A stretch of DNA of 64,000 nt from Acanthochlamys bracteata (taxonomy: Eukaryota; Streptophyta; Magnoliopsida; Pandanales; Velloziaceae). The stretch is taken from NCBI GenBank assembly GCA_019914995.1, contig CM034144.1, forward strand, positions 5,363,489 to 5,427,488, given 5' to 3'. Shown piece after piece: positions 24,768 to 38,257 of the stretch (positions within the stretch are counted from its first letter, which is position 1; each line of letters begins with the position of its first letter). The notes beneath the pieces are model-generated. The model was not told the DNA's origin, did not search any database, and was given only the letters and a program-made list of their open reading frames with translations. Both the position numbers and the translations under genes were made by a program.

Positions 24768-27700
24768 TCATCCCATATATATACAAATTACTAATAATTG
24801 ATATTTATAAAGGAGATATAATTAACTTTTTTTTACAGTATCATATCCAAATAAAAAATATAATTCTAAATATTATTTGCAGTATATAGCTATTAATAAA
24901 TATTTTTATATTAAATATATCACTAATTTAATTTTTAAAAAATTTCATTCAATCCGATTGGATCTGGATGGGCGGGTCGAACGGATTGAAGCAGATTATA
25001 ATGGATCATAACGAGTCGATTGCAAAGGCGACTTTTCTACAAACACAAACTAATTTTTGTCCAGATTGATTCGGTCGGTTCGATTCAGATTTGATAACTA
25101 TGATTTAAATTTTGCATAAAACTTCTTTTGTTTCTTTTCTTCATTTATATGTTATTTGTGGAAAACTAGTGTTCTAGGTAACATCCATTGTAGAAACTTT
25201 AAGATGTTAAACTCGGGTTATTTGGGTGTGCTTATCACCCACTTTTTACTTTTATTTTATATTTTCTAATAAATTTTTTATAATATTTTATAGAATTTAT
25301 CTAAAATTTTAAAAAATAAAAAAATTATACATCGTAAGATTTTTTATTACTTATTTTTGTTATTTTTGAGATAAAAAAATACTCGTTTATAAAAAAAATA
25401 AAAATATTCTTCATTTAAAAAAATTTAATTTCATAACCACTCCAAACATCCCTTAATTAAATATATCTAAAAGCATCTCATACTTTTAAATAAATCTTCA
25501 ATAATATTTTATAAAAAATTTTAAACATTTTTAAAATATAATATAATTATAAGTACAATCTTAATATGCATTATTTTAAAATTAAAAAATAAATTTATTT
25601 TCTGAAAACTTTTTAAAATATTTTTTATTTAAAAAAGTTCTATTTTATAAGTACTTAACGTTTTCACGGCGTCCCTTAAAGTTTCAATTTTTAGAAAGTT
25701 TTGTTGGAAAAGAATTCTCATCCACAATAAAATACAAATCAAATTAATTAGTATTGGCACATGTTCTAAGTTCTAACTGAACTTAAGACAAGAACTCTGT
25801 TTTCCAAAAGTAAAATTGGGAGATAAAGTTAGTAACAAAAAAAACTAAATAAATAAAAATATTTGAATGAGATGAATGTTAGGCATTTGAAATTTGCATA
25901 AATTTCTTCTTTTGTTTTTTTCCTTATTTATATGTTATTTGTGGATATTAGTTTTCATGTAATATGCATTATAGAGATTTTTAAGATGTTAAACTATCGC
26001 TGTTTGGTTGTACTTATCAACCACTTTTTATTTTAATTTTATATTTTTTAATAAATATTTTATAATTATTTTACAAAATTTATTTAAAAAAATTATGTCA
26101 TAAAATTTTATTATTATTTTTTTATTAAAATTTAAGATAAATAAAATAAAACTAATTTTAAAAAATATATATATGTTTTGTTTTAAAAAAAATTTATTTT
26201 ATAAGTATTCTCTAACATCGCTTAATTGAATTGAGATCATCTTTAGTTGAATATGCAATAAGCAAATACGTATGTTCATTGATTGAAAACACAGGCCTTA
26301 TAACTATTAAAAATTACTACAAATAACTTTTAATGAATAAGTTCTACATATTGAAGGAAAAAAATAGTATTTTGGGATTTATTGCACAGAAATTTAAGAA
26401 ATATTTCTGCACATAAAAAATAAACTTTTTACTATAAAATTAACTTCAAATAATTTTTTTATAATTATTTTTAATAAGTTTTTTGAAATTTAATTTTAGA
26501 GATCACCTTTCATAAAAAGAACACATGACGGAGACTCGCACGATAATCGCAAATTGATATTTTGTTCTGAATTCTAACTTGAGGCTTGTTTGGGATTGAT
26601 AAAAAAAATAGAATTTATTTTTAAATAAACTTTTAAAAATATATGCTTGCAAATGATTTAATTAAATATTATATACATATATGATAATTTCATGATATAT
26701 ATTATATTTATAATTTTTAAATTTAAATATAATTTTAAAATATTATAAAAATTAGTTTGAAAAGGAGAAATGCGTTTTGATGACACAAATTCGGACAAAG
26801 TCTTAAGGTATGTTTATTTTGTTTGAAAGTAGAGTTTCAAAAATTGAATTTTAAAAAATAATTAATTAAAAAATTATTGGTAAAAATAAATTTATTTTTA
26901 TTATTTTGTTTTTATAAAATTGAGTTTAAAAATAAAATTTTTAGTTTTATATTTACGTCAAATAAATATACCCGTACTGATTCATCTATTTTTAGAAACA
27001 TGAATGTTAATTTTATTAAAAATAAAATATTTGTTATTTTTAAAATAATCATAATAAATAATTTTAAAATTTTATTATATTTGTTATTATTAATTATTTT
27101 TAAATTTTACTAAAAATAAATTAAAACTAAAATTAAAAAGAGTTGAATAACTTAGAGAGACAGCACCCTACTCGTACCATTCACCGTTTACGACTACCTT
27201 ATTTACATTCCTACGTGGCTTAATTGAAATCGAGATATTTCCAAGATTAGTCAGTTATTATCCTTTTTTGCGATCCATTGAAATCAATTGCCATTTATTT
27301 ATATTTACTTTTACAAATACTTGAACTAAATTTTATATTGACTTTTATAAATTTATTTCAGTTATTTTAACTTTATTATTAAATTTTGAAAAACTTATTT
27401 TGAGTCATGAAATATATGAATACGTGCAAAAAGAAAACAATGTGGAACCTTTTATTTATCTTCGTTTCTTATGCGATTAACAACGGGGGATTTTCGTTTC
27501 TAAAGTTTATGACATAGGTCCAAACTTGCAAAACATCAGTAACACCGACTATCGTGTGAGCTGTTGGGAATTTAACAAAAGAATATTTTAAAGTTCAACT
27601 AAGCGTAATTATATATTAACTCGCAAAAAAAGTATTTACTTTCTCTCTCTCTCTCGTTTATGTAACAAGCTAGAAAATATTTGCATCATGAATCCATTCT

Positions 27701-28020
27701 TCTTTAATTTAGATTTTTAAAATTTCAATATCAACATCTTATAGTCAGTTTTTATAGTCTGCCAGATGATTGTCGCATGCTTTCTTTTAAGTATTTGAAA
27801 ATATTTATTTTAATACTACATAACAAATAATATGAAAAGTTTCGCCATAGTAAATGTTAAAATATTAAAAATTTTGCACAAAATAATAAGTAATATGTAG
27901 CTTTGGCATCATACTGCTAAACAATATTTACAGTACTTTTATATCAAACACTTAGCTTTAGTGGCCAATATTGCAAATTCATCCCGAGCGAGAAAGAGCG
28001 GAGATCTCTGCTCTCTTTCT
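24768..28020. other. AT-rich repeat remnants upstream of the C2-GRAM gene
   Basis: No gene is supported. 24880-25110 is a partial copy of the right half of the element at 15056-15712. 25680-25850 resembles 16748-16910. 25110-25456 is repeated in direct orientation at 25887-26223, about 777 bp away, each copy including a Tourist-like MITE. The rest is AT-rich low-complexity sequence, with a CT run at about 27640-27656. The promoter and 5'UTR of the downstream gene begin somewhere after 27900. Confidence 0.5.
25110..26223. repeat. Direct repeat of about 340 bp, two copies about 777 bp apart
   Basis: Copy 1 (25110-25456) and copy 2 (25887-26223) share the order: a 'ttatatgttatttgtgga' block, then 'agatgttaaact', then a 'cttatca.ccactttttac' MITE start. 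Both have moderate sequence divergence. This is an old local tandem duplication; non-coding. Confidence 0.6.
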
Positions 28021-28553
28021 CTAGTACTGAATTTTCAAACCAACAATTTTTTTCTACAAAATCGAAAATTTCCCTTTTTTTAAAAAAAATTTTCAATATC
28101 AAACACTTACAAAACTTCCTGCTCTCTCTACTGTGCTCGTTCTCTTCTCCAAAATTGTTTCTAAAACTTCAACTTTTAATCACTTGATTGTTTGATTGAT
28201 TCTTCTCAAACTTCTAAGCAACGGTTAACTTGCTACCAAATTATTCTTTCTTTTATTTGTTTTAAATTCTTCTCCTTCTCTTGCTCTACCCTTAATGATT
28301 TTTTCTTCATTTCTTTGTGATTTGTAGCAGATTGTTTCAATATTTGTTTTCGTTTTCTAAAGTTTCTTTATTCATTTCGGCGAATCTTCTCGATATCTTC
28401 AACTGTTGACCCCTTCTCTCTATGAAAGATCTCTTCTTTTGATTCCTCTAATGTAAAATTCCATCTTGTGTTGACTCTGTAGTTCTCATTCCATAGTCTT
28501 GAATTGCTTCTATTCCCCTATATTTGGGAATTGTGCCAAATCAATTGTTCCTG
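28021..28553 (+). promoter_or_regulatory. Putative promoter/5'UTR of the C2-GRAM gene
   Basis: The sequence becomes pyrimidine-rich (CT-rich blocks at about 28120-28150 and 28260-28290) and less AT-rich than upstream, as is common for plant leaders. No TATA box or 5'UTR intron could be fixed with confidence; a CTTTGTGATTTGTAG|CAG-like acceptor near 28328 is possible. This is inference from composition and position only. Confidence 0.4.
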
Positions 28554-31500
28554 ATGATTCTCAAGGTAAGGGTTATTGAGGCCCGGTCGCTCCCGGCGAT
28601 GGATTTGAACGGGCTGAGTGATCCTTACGTGCGGCTGCAGCTAGGTTGTAATAGGTTGAAAACCAAAGTTGTGAAGAAAAACTTGAATCCTGTGTGGGAT
28701 GAGGAGTTCACATTCCAGGTTGCCGACCTCACTGCGGAGCTTACTATTTCGGTGGTTGATGAAGATAAATACTTCAATGATTATTTCATTGGGCAGATGA
28801 AGATGCCCCTTTGGAAGATCTTGGATGCCGATAATTTATCACTTGGAAAGGTTTGGTATCCTTTGCAGCCAAAGAGCAAGAAGCTGAAAAATAAAGAATG
28901 TGGTAAGAGAACCATCTAGACTGCCTTAAAGATACATGATTGATGGTGCTTCCTCTTGTCATTGAATGTGCTACGAGTACGAATATCTTGCATTTGCATC
29001 ACAGTTGCAGTAAACTTTATTCAGAAATTTAATTTCAATTTGAACAAGTAGCGTCATCCAACTTATATGAATGATTTTAATTACACATTCCAGATGAATC
29101 AGTACATGGCTGGTCATATATAGAGTTCTTGGGATGATATAAGGAGTTCAGATTTGTTTCAAAAACTATTTCCAGGTTGTTTGAATATCTTTTCCCTTCA
29201 ATAGCTGGTTATATATGGAGTTCTTTGACCTTTTTGAGGGTGGTAGAATTTCACCCTGTGAATTCTCTATATTGACTTCTGTCATGATGAGGTGCCAAGT
29301 CATTTGCGGGATGAATTTTCACCTGCTTCATCATTGTGTCACATCATTTAGGTACAACTTTAAAAGCACCATTGAGTTACGAAGTAACTGGGCACAAGAG
29401 GAGAATAGAAGACGAACAAGATGAGAAATAGACAAAATAAGGTGAGAATTAGATGAACTAGAGAAAGATAGACGAACAAGACGAGAATAGATTGAACAAG
29501 GTGAAAAATAGATGAATTAAAGAAAAGTAGACAAATATAAAGAAAACTGAATACCTTTTTCATTCATCATATGAGGTGTTGAATCTCTTATTTATAATTA
29601 GAACGCATACCTTATAGATAGAGTTTTAAACGTAGTACAAATCTTCTTCAGTTAGGATTTCAACCCAACTGGAACACCTAATACTTAAAAAGAAATAAAT
29701 AATTGTGTTCTAGTGAAACTCAAACTTCCTAAAGAAACTTAAACTCTAACTAATTTGACTCTTATATAGAATTGTAAGACATTGTTGGAGAGTTATTGAA
29801 AAAGATGGATGAGATGGTAATTTTGACAAAGATTTTGTGTTTTGGTAGTATTGAAGGAGGAAAGATGTTGCTATTGACATATATTGATTCATTTTTAAAT
29901 GGGATGGAGAGTTGTTTTCTTATGGTTTCTAAAAAATCATAAATTTGCCACATTCAAAAGCTTATAATAAGACTTCATGGCAAATAGTCCTATGGAGTTC
30001 CATCACCAGTGCATCTCATTGGGCTATCATTTAATTCTATAGCAAGGCAACAATTCTAGCATAGAGATTGGGCGTTTGGCAATGCTTATGGAAGCTTTTT
30101 TAGAATTGAGGGTATTTTTATCATATTTCGAAAAACGAGCTTTACTTTTTTGACCTAAAAAAATAATAAAAATAAGCAATAACAAGATCTTACGACGTAC
30201 AATTTTTCTATACTTTCTAAAATTTTAAATAATTTTTGTAGAATATTGTAGAAAATGTGAAGTTGAAAAGTTAATAAGTGCTTTTCGTGAACGGACAGCT
30301 AACAGGACCTAAGGCTTCCTTTAGTATTCTTATTTTAAATTGCTTCTATTTATTTTTCTGAATAAATTCCTTTTAGTGTTTGGTAAGGAGTCTTGCTTGT
30401 GCGTTTTAGGAGAGGCACTTCTATTTTTTAGGGTGCTTTTGAAAGCAGATAGCGAATGCTCAGAAACTATTGATATTTTCATAAGTAAAATGGAAAGTTA
30501 CTCGCTATCTTTTATCAAGATTTATAAATATAAGTTTTATATTTTCCATTCAAAGCTATAAATTTTCAAAAACAAAATTTAATAAATATTGATAAATTAT
30601 TATATAATAAATATTACAGATAATTAATATCTCTATACATGATAGTTTTAAATTTTGTTTTAATTATAATATCAATGCCAAAATTTATTACAATTAGAAG
30701 TTGTTTTATTGGGGTCATACCTGTTTTGTCATTTTTTAGAGAGTGCAGCTTCTTTTGCAGTGTTTTACCAAACAGTTATTGAATGTATTCTAACAGCAGC
30801 TTATAACAATATTTTTTTCTTTTAAAAACAGCTTCTTATAGTAGCTTTTATATAAGTTTTAGAAAAACCAAATGAAGTCTAACTTAACCACCTAATCCAG
30901 GGTAAGTTTCTACTGAAGTCAATCTTATACAAGTATCCTTAGTTGTAATTCCTTGTAGGCAGTGACGACCAAAATGAACTGCGCAAACAAGTAGTTAGAT
31001 GTGATTTGAAAACGTTTTCAAGCTTTATAATGTCCTAATGTTAGACTTAGTGTGCTTTTGTTAGTGGCACATGGTCTCTACTTCATTACTAGCCATGTAA
31101 TATGTGACCTCAATGTTTCACTCCCTTTGATAGTTGTTCTGCACAAATGTGGAAGTTCCCTTTGTATGTCATTTTGGCAATAACATATTGGCTCTATGGC
31201 AGGAGAAATTTGCCTCTCATTATCTTTGAGCCAAAAGAAATCCCTACCAGATGAAATAGCTCCAACTTCACAATCATTTTCAGATGATCTAAGTCAAACA
31301 TCTTCAGACAAGTCTAGTGAACCATCAAGAGAATACTCTTCATTTTCCAAAGGCGATGTGGGAACATCTCAGCCACCAAATCTTGAACATGTTGAGTCAG
31401 ATCAGGAAGAAAAGGCAAATGGACCTTCATTTATTGATCGTTTCTTTCAGCTTTTCTCAACCCGGAAGGTTGCAGAAATTGATCAGCAAAGCGACGAGAA

Positions 31501-34500
31501 TCTCGATAGTTCAAAAACATTGCAGGAGGAACCATTTAAGCGTGATTCATCTAACACCTTATCTGATGATGCAAGCTCTACCATCCCATTTGATGAATTA
31601 TTAAAATCTTTGGAATCCAAGGATCAAGGCAGTGAGTTGCCTGCAACTTTATCTGGAGGAGTTATCCTGGACCAGTTCTACATCACCACACCACGTGAGC
31701 TGAATTCTGTGTTGTTTTCACCAGAGTCAAACTACTATCAATCTCTGGCTGACATTCAAGGAACTACCGCTTTGCAGTGTGAGCCATGGGCAGAAGAAGA
31801 TGGTGGAGCTAAGATAAAAAGAGTAATTACATACACTAAAGCTGCATCTAAGTTAATAAAAGCTGTTAAAGCTACAGAGGAGCAAACTTATTTGAAGGCT
31901 GACGGTAAATCATATGCAGTTTTATCAAGTGTCAGCACTCCTGATGTTCCATTTGGTAACTCTTTTAGGACAGAAATTCTCTGTTCTATAATACCTGGAC
32001 CTGACCTATCTTCTGGAGAACAGTCTTCTCATCTTGTAGTTTCATGGCAAACTAATTATCTTCAGAGTACAATGATGAAGAGTATGATTGAAAATGGTGC
32101 AAAACAAGGCCTAAAGGATAGTTATGCTCAATTCTCCGATTTGCTTCTTCAAAAATTCAAAAAAGCTGACCCAAAATCCAGTGGGTCCAGCAAGGATGAG
32201 ATTTTATCTTCATTGCAGAGAGAGCAAGAGTCTGACTGGAAGTTAGCTTACAGACTCTTTGGAAATTTTACAGTTATATCAACCTTTTTTGTGTTTATCT
32301 ATGTTCTTGTTCACATTTGGCTTTCCAACCCTAGCGCAGTCCAGGGACTTGAATTTGTTGGCCTAGACTTGCCAGATTCCATAGGGGAGGTTGTGGTCTG
32401 TGGAGTATTGGTTCTTCAGGCAAAGCATGTGATTGAAATAACTGCAAATTTCTTTCATGCTCGAAATCAAAGAGGTAGATATTTACTGAATTACTATCTT
32501 CTTTTTATTATTAACCTTCCAAAATTACAGTCTTACCCGCACTGTTTAGATATGCCAATATTTTGTTGCATGAATCATGAGAATGAATCTATGAATCAAC
32601 AAAAGAAAATAGTTGAACTTTTTAGACATAACAATGTTGTGAGTATTTTGTTGAATTTCTGGTTGCTCCAAGGATTCCTTCCTTTTCAAAAATGATTATG
32701 AAACTGTTAGCATAATTATTTGGGCCTTTGTGTATTTGTAAATTATATTTGTTTAGAAGATAGCTTACTTTTGACTCTTGGATCTTTAGCTTTATATAGG
32801 GGTAGTATTGAGCTTATTTTCTTATATGGTTTAGTAACCAGATATCTGTTGATTTATATGTTTGCTTTTAATTATCTTCTAACTTGTATGTATATGATAT
32901 ATGTCTTACATGTGGATCTGTTGTTATACAACCCTACCACTTTAGTTGTCCTGTATTGTTAATAAAACTTTTCAGAAAAAAGTGTTCATCCAATCTAATT
33001 TGTTGTTCTCTCTCTAGGTAGTGATCATGGAGTCAAAGCACGAGGTGATGGATGGGTAGTTACTGTTGCTTTGGTGGAGGGACATAACCTTCCAGCTGTT
33101 AGTGCAGCAGGTTTCTCTGATCCCTATGTGGTTTTTACTTGCAATGGTCGCACTAAAACAAGTTCTATCAAGTTCCAAACTCTGGAGCCCCAGTGGAAAG
33201 GTAATGAAATAAACTTCCTTAACTGGCTCCATCACTTTCACCTTTTCCTTTTCCTAAGCGTACGCTTGGTAACTATTTATTTTGTATTGCTTCTATTTAT
33301 TTTTCGAATAGCCCTTTTATAGTGTTTGGTACTCCTTCTGCTTTTTAGGGGAAGCACTTTCATTATTAGGGTGCTTTTGAAAGCAGGTAGTGGAATGCTT
33401 TCAAAAACTACTGATCCTTTTCATAACTAAAATGAAAACTCACTATCTTTTCTAAAAAAATTATAAATATACCTTTTATATTTTTCATTCAAGGTTATAT
33501 AATCTTTTCAAACAAAATTAAATATTTATGTACATGATAGTTTAAATTTTATTTCAATTATTAACAACCAATACCAAATTTTATTACAATTATAAGTTGT
33601 TTTATTGCAATCATGCTCGTTTTTATCAATTTTGTAGAAGTGCAACTTCTTTAGCAGTCTTTTACCAAATAGTTGGTGAATATATTGTAACGATCTCTTA
33701 TAACAGCAACATCTTGTAGTGGCTTTTGTTAAGTTTCAGCATTACTAAACAACGCCTTAGTCAGTACCATTGTGGGTCCTTTGTGCTGAGTTCCATCGGT
33801 AAATTTGCCTTAACTGACCTAAACTTTGTTGCCTCAAGCTCTATGTTCTTTAGGTAGTATACTGCTCAATGTTTCATAGGTGCTATTCAGTCCATTTGCA
33901 AAAAATAGGAGGTCTTTTGTCCTTTGTTAATTCCACCAGTCCTATCATACCTTTACTCCTACAAAGTTTAGTGGAATCACAATGAAAATATACAATGCGG
34001 TCCATGACTTGTAACTACATCTATTCTCGCAATGTTTTCTATGTGGTCGATCATGAGAGATCTTATGATTTCCTGCAGTGCATGATGCCTTTCTGGTTGT
34101 CTGATCTCTCTGTTAGTATTGGAAGTCAATATATAAGTAGGGAGCTGATTCTTCGTGTAACAGAAATTTGTGATACCTTGCTTGCAGAGCGGATAGCAAT
34201 ATATAAAAAGTATTGTTCCTTGAGAGTTGGCCTTTACTATGGTCCTATCTTGCTAACAATACGTAGTATCTTGAAGTGAACGCAATAAGATAGCATGTCC
34301 TAGGAGCTTTTGCACGCTACATAGAATTCATTACTTGACTAAATGCTGTAGTCTAACATGATGAGCGAGTCGTAAGTGAAAAATTGAAGGTTGTGACGTT
34401 GATAGCCTAATACACTTATCTCATGTGGTTGTAGACTTACCTCAACGTGTGGCATTAGTGGCGCAATCTTGATTGGAACTATGTCAGTATCTTACATAGA

Positions 34501-37500
34501 AAGCATATGCAGATGTAAGGGTCATGTTTGTAAAAGTACATTGCATCTATTGAATGCTACGTGGATCAAGGACAAAAGGACGAAGAAGTTAGATGTCATC
34601 TATGGATGCCATTCAAACTCTTATTATGGATACTTGTTGTATCCAAACTTATTTCTTATAGCTAAAAATGGATAGTGGGATAACCCTTAAATGTGGGAAG
34701 TGCCCTAAGATGATGTTATAACTTCTCTTGAAAGTCAGACCCATGCTAGAATAATTAGTACATGCAAGCTTGCCTTGGCACCCGTGGGTAAAACTCCGAA
34801 ATCTGCAATAAGAGTTACAGAATAAATATCAATTGTGAGATATGTGACAGAAATATTCTTCAGATACCAACCTCCTAGAAGTTGCGTTCTTAAACATGAA
34901 ATATAAGATTAAGGGGACGTTTCGCATTGCGTTTGAAGTGCTTATCATTCTAAATAAGCACTTTGTGTTTTCCAATAAACCTTCTCATGTCATAAAATTT
35001 TTATACATATAATTTTTTTAAGGTGAAACAAGTCAAGCTCGTTTCCCCAAAAATCTCCAAAGTACTCTTCATTTCAAAAAAGCTTCATCTCATAAGCACT
35101 CCAATGTCCCCTAAGACCAGAAACTTCCAACTTGAGATGTGATATGCACAATCTACTGTCCATTATTTTGATGTTTTCAGTTTGTCCACAGAAATTCAAC
35201 ATTTATGGACGAATCTATTAGCTGTAAATGAATGGGATAGCCTCCATGCTTGCTCTTTATTTCAATTCAGTTTAGCAGCCTTCATGTATGGTGCTACAAT
35301 AGAAGATCTTGCATCTTGTATAATGATAAACGATTTCACAATAACTTCTGAAGGGTCAGCTATAAATAGATACCAGCAACACTATAAGTATTTGCCTTTT
35401 TTCTCATTTAGAGGTTTTTTTTTGTATGATAGCAAGTAGAAAAAGGTACTATGCAGAAATACCTCTGGTCCAACTTATGAACCTTGGTGTTAATCTTTTT
35501 TCTTCCAGAGATATTTGAGTTTGATGCTACCGATGACCCCCCGTCAACAATGAATGTGGATGTTTACGACTTTGATGGCCCTTATGATGAAGCCATATCT
35601 CTTGGACATGCTGGAGTCGACTTTCTCAAACATGACTTATCAGATCTGGAAGATATATGGATTTCCCTTGAAGGAAAATTGGCTCAGGCATGTCAATCTC
35701 GGTTGCACCTCAGGATCTTCCTGAACAACACGCGTGGTTCAGAAGTTGTCACGGAATATTTGTCAAAGATGGAAAAAGAAGTTGGCAAGAAGGTGAAGAT
35801 TACTAACAATTTCAATGACTTGCCTCGGTTTCTTCTAACTCCTTTCAAATTGTGGTGATGGATGTACAGATAAACCTACGATCACCACAGACAAACTCTA
35901 CATTCCAGAAGCTGTTTGGTCTGCCTAAAGAAGAGTTCCTTATCAATGATTTCACCTGCCATCTGAAACGAAAAATGCCCGTGCAGGTACTGTTTACACT
36001 TACGTGTTGTTTATACAATGTTGCTCTCTAACTTGGCCATTTCTTTGACTAGGGACGTCTATTTCTGTCTCCAAGAATAATAGGATTCTATTCGAACCTT
36101 TTTGGTTATAAAACCAAATTTTTTTTTCTCCGGGAAGACATTGAAGACATTCAAGTGGTTCCTCCAACTTTGGCCTCAATGGGCAGTCCGTCAGTGGTGA
36201 TTATCCTACACCGTGGCAGAGGAATGGATTCGAAGCATTGGGCTAAAAGCATAGATGAGGATGGGAGATTGAAGTTCCATTTCCAATCGTTTGTATCTTT
36301 CAATGCCGCACAGAGGTATTCTTTTGGGTAGCTTTCACTATTGCTAAATGATATATTTCAGATTATATGGAAACCTTTCCTACTAAAGTGAACTGCCAAT
36401 GAAGTTTTTCTTTGATAGTTTAGTACAGACCTAAAGGTTTCTTACGGGAATGTTGTAAAGCTTGTGTTTTAAATTTCGGTGATGTACACCCTAGGGCTTT
36501 AATTTCAGTTTTTATTTTCATTGGTGCCCTCCCTTTGTTTAAAAAGACGACTCTCATCATGACTTCATACCTTTTTGGTAGTAATAAGATACCAAGGAGA
36601 AGACATTCTTGCCTGAACTGGTAGCATTAGTTATGATTCTTTTTTTTCTCTTATATAATGCAGTACTCATATAGAGAAATGGATTCTTAAAATTATGCTA
36701 ACAGGACCATCATGGCATTGTGGAAAGCAAAATCTTTAACTCCTGAACAGGAGGTGCAATTAGTTGAAGAAGATTCTGAAGACAGAAGCCATAGTGAGGA
36801 CAGTGGATCTTTCCTAGGTATAGAAGATGCCCAGATGTCTGAGATCTTCTCCTCAGTCCTCCATCTTGATGTAAGTTTTTTATGTTCATTCCTCTTATGT
36901 AGAATTCATGCATTAGTACTGCTAACAGAAAACAAAACATATGACTTATGTTTGTAACCCAGATTAAATCACTTATGGAGATATTTGGCGGAGGCCCTTT
37001 GGAGCGAAAAATAATGGAGAAAGTAGGCTGCATTGATTATTCAATCTCACCCTGGGAGGAAGTTAAGCGTGATATTTCTCAGAGACAGATCCACTACAAA
37101 TTTTCCAAAAATGTGTCACTTTACGGAGGGGAAGTTACTAGCACTCAGCAAAAGTCTCCTTTACCTGATCGAAATGGGTGGATTGTTGAAGAAGTCATGG
37201 CACTTCAGGGTGTACTTCTTGGCGACTACTTTAATGTATCAAACCTTCTCCTTGGAATCATTTCTCTGTATTACAGCATAGCTCATATTTGCAGATGACT
37301 TTGATAGCTTTAACTTTCTTTGGCACCTATCTTCTATCTAATTGTTTTTTTTATATTTATTTGTCTCTTCTGCAGCTTCATTTGAGGTATCTGCTAGAGG
37401 ATGGTTCCTCTACCTCCAAGGCGTGTGATGTCCGTGTTTTATTGGGAATCGCATGGCTAAAAAGCACAAAACATGAAAAAAAGATAATGAAGAATGTCAT

Positions 37501-37567
37501 ATCTGGTTCGTCTATTCGCCTTGAGGAGATGTTTCGCATGATTGAGGAGTCAATGACAGGAAAGTAA
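28554..37567 (+). CDS. C2-VASt-C2-GRAM-VASt membrane protein, 9 exons
   Basis: Proposed coding exons: 28554-28902, 31203-32474, 33018-33200, 35509-35792, 35870-35986, 36053-36315, 36705-36870, 36963-37235, 37376-37567. All junctions are GT/AG with consistent phases, giving 1032 aa. C2-1 (about 1-105) has LPAMDLNGLSDPYVRLQLG and a D-E-D calcium-loop motif. VASt-1 (about 268-432) starts GGVILDQFYITTP. A hydrophobic helix lies near 463-490. C2-2 (about 550-690) has AAGFSDPYVVF and VYDFDGP. GRAM (about 700-822) includes GRLFLSPRIIGFYSNLFGYKTK. VASt-2 (about 850-1015) has ISPWEEVKRDISQRQIHYKF. This matches Arabidopsis At1g03370-like proteins in order and length. GRAM/VASt proteins of this type act at membranes and are linked to lipid or sterol binding; the exact role is inferred. 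The start is the first ATG giving the canonical C2 beginning MILKVRVIEAR. Confidence 0.95.
30070..30309. mobile_element. Tourist-like MITE in intron 1 of the C2-GRAM gene
   Basis: Ends of the GGCGTTTGGC ... CAGGACC type enclose an AT-rich body of about 240 bp carrying the family block AATAACAAGATCTTACGACG. It lies wholly inside intron 1 (28903-31202) and does not touch a splice site. The TSD is uncertain. Confidence 0.5.
30314..30882. repeat. Intronic repeat shared with intron 3, copy 1
   Basis: This segment of intron 1 shares blocks in the same order with 33256-33760 in intron 3 of the same gene. Examples are 'attgcttctatttatttttc', 'agggtgcttttgaaagcag', 'aagttgttttattg' and 'cttataaca'. 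It is AT-rich, has no coding capacity, and is probably a MITE or a shared decayed transposon. Confidence 0.65.
33256..33760. repeat. Intronic repeat shared with intron 1, copy 2
   Basis: This is the second copy of the repeat described at 30314-30882, in the same orientation and inside intron 3 (33201-35508). It ends near 'aagtttcagcattactaaacaac', the counterpart of 'aagttttagaaaaaccaaatg' in copy 1. The edges look like inverted 'CTTGGTA...' type ends, but a TSD was not established. Confidence 0.65.
34913..35111. mobile_element. Tourist-like MITE with TAA target duplication in intron 3
   Basis: GGGGACGTTTCGCATTGCG at the left and the inverse of GGGGACATTGGAGTGC at the right form imperfect TIRs, flanked by TAA on both sides (34910-34912 and 35112-35114). 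At 199 bp it is non-coding and lies within the third intron of the C2-GRAM gene. Confidence 0.7.
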
Positions 37568-38046
37568 ATTGACTCCTAAATGTGGTATGTTGATGTGTTT
37601 GGATATCACAAAAGTTTTCAGTACATAATTTCAATTGCTCATAGACCCACCCCTTCAAAAAGGCATCTAAAAGCACCATTGAAAAAATAATATTAGCCGC
37701 AAAGTCAATTTCAGGCATGTACATCAATGACAAGTTCTGTTTGCATTCCAAGTTTAGGCTGCTGTTCAGATTTCTGAGCATTGACACAGATGATTAGGTT
37801 AATTTGTTGGATGCGGTGCGCAAAGAAAGTGAAAGTACAAAGAAAGGAGTTTCGAGTTAGTGAAGGATACTCGTATTTGAGCCTGGATATATAATACATG
37901 GTACACCATAAGCAAGTTGGAAGATGTTTGTTGGCTTATTTACGGCCACTGTTGTTAAATATCACATCACACTTTGTTGATAGTGCATATACCTACTGTT
38001 GGATTTCATTCTCTTTTGTACATTGATGTCAGTTCAGCAGCTTTTA

Positions 38047-38257
38047 GGGCATGTTTCAGTTTATTGGAGATGAGTTTCGCAGATGTAGAGTTCCATAAAA
38101 GTGAAATTTGATAAGAAGTGGAGTTTGGTAGAAGTAGAGTTCAGTGTAATAATTGAAACGCGTGAAGTTCAATGTGAAAGTGTAGTAATTAAAACACGTA
38201 AAGTAGCTCGAATTCAAAATTTGAAGGTAGGGAGTTCGGTCAAACTAAAACATGCTC
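38047..38257. mobile_element. Tourist-like MITE, GGGCATGTTT ends, TTA target duplication
   Basis: The termini GGGCATGTTTCAGTTT and AAACTAAAACATGCTC are inverted repeats, flanked by TTA at 38044-38046 and 38258-38260. The element is 211 bp. This combination is diagnostic of PIF/Harbinger-related Tourist MITEs. It sits 480 bp downstream of the C2-GRAM stop codon, so it may lie in or just past that gene's 3'UTR. Confidence 0.8.

Noticed and set aside
33995..34279. 94-aa open frame inside the C2-GRAM gene
   Set aside because: It lies wholly in intron 3, has no recognisable domain, and the spliced gene model is complete without it.
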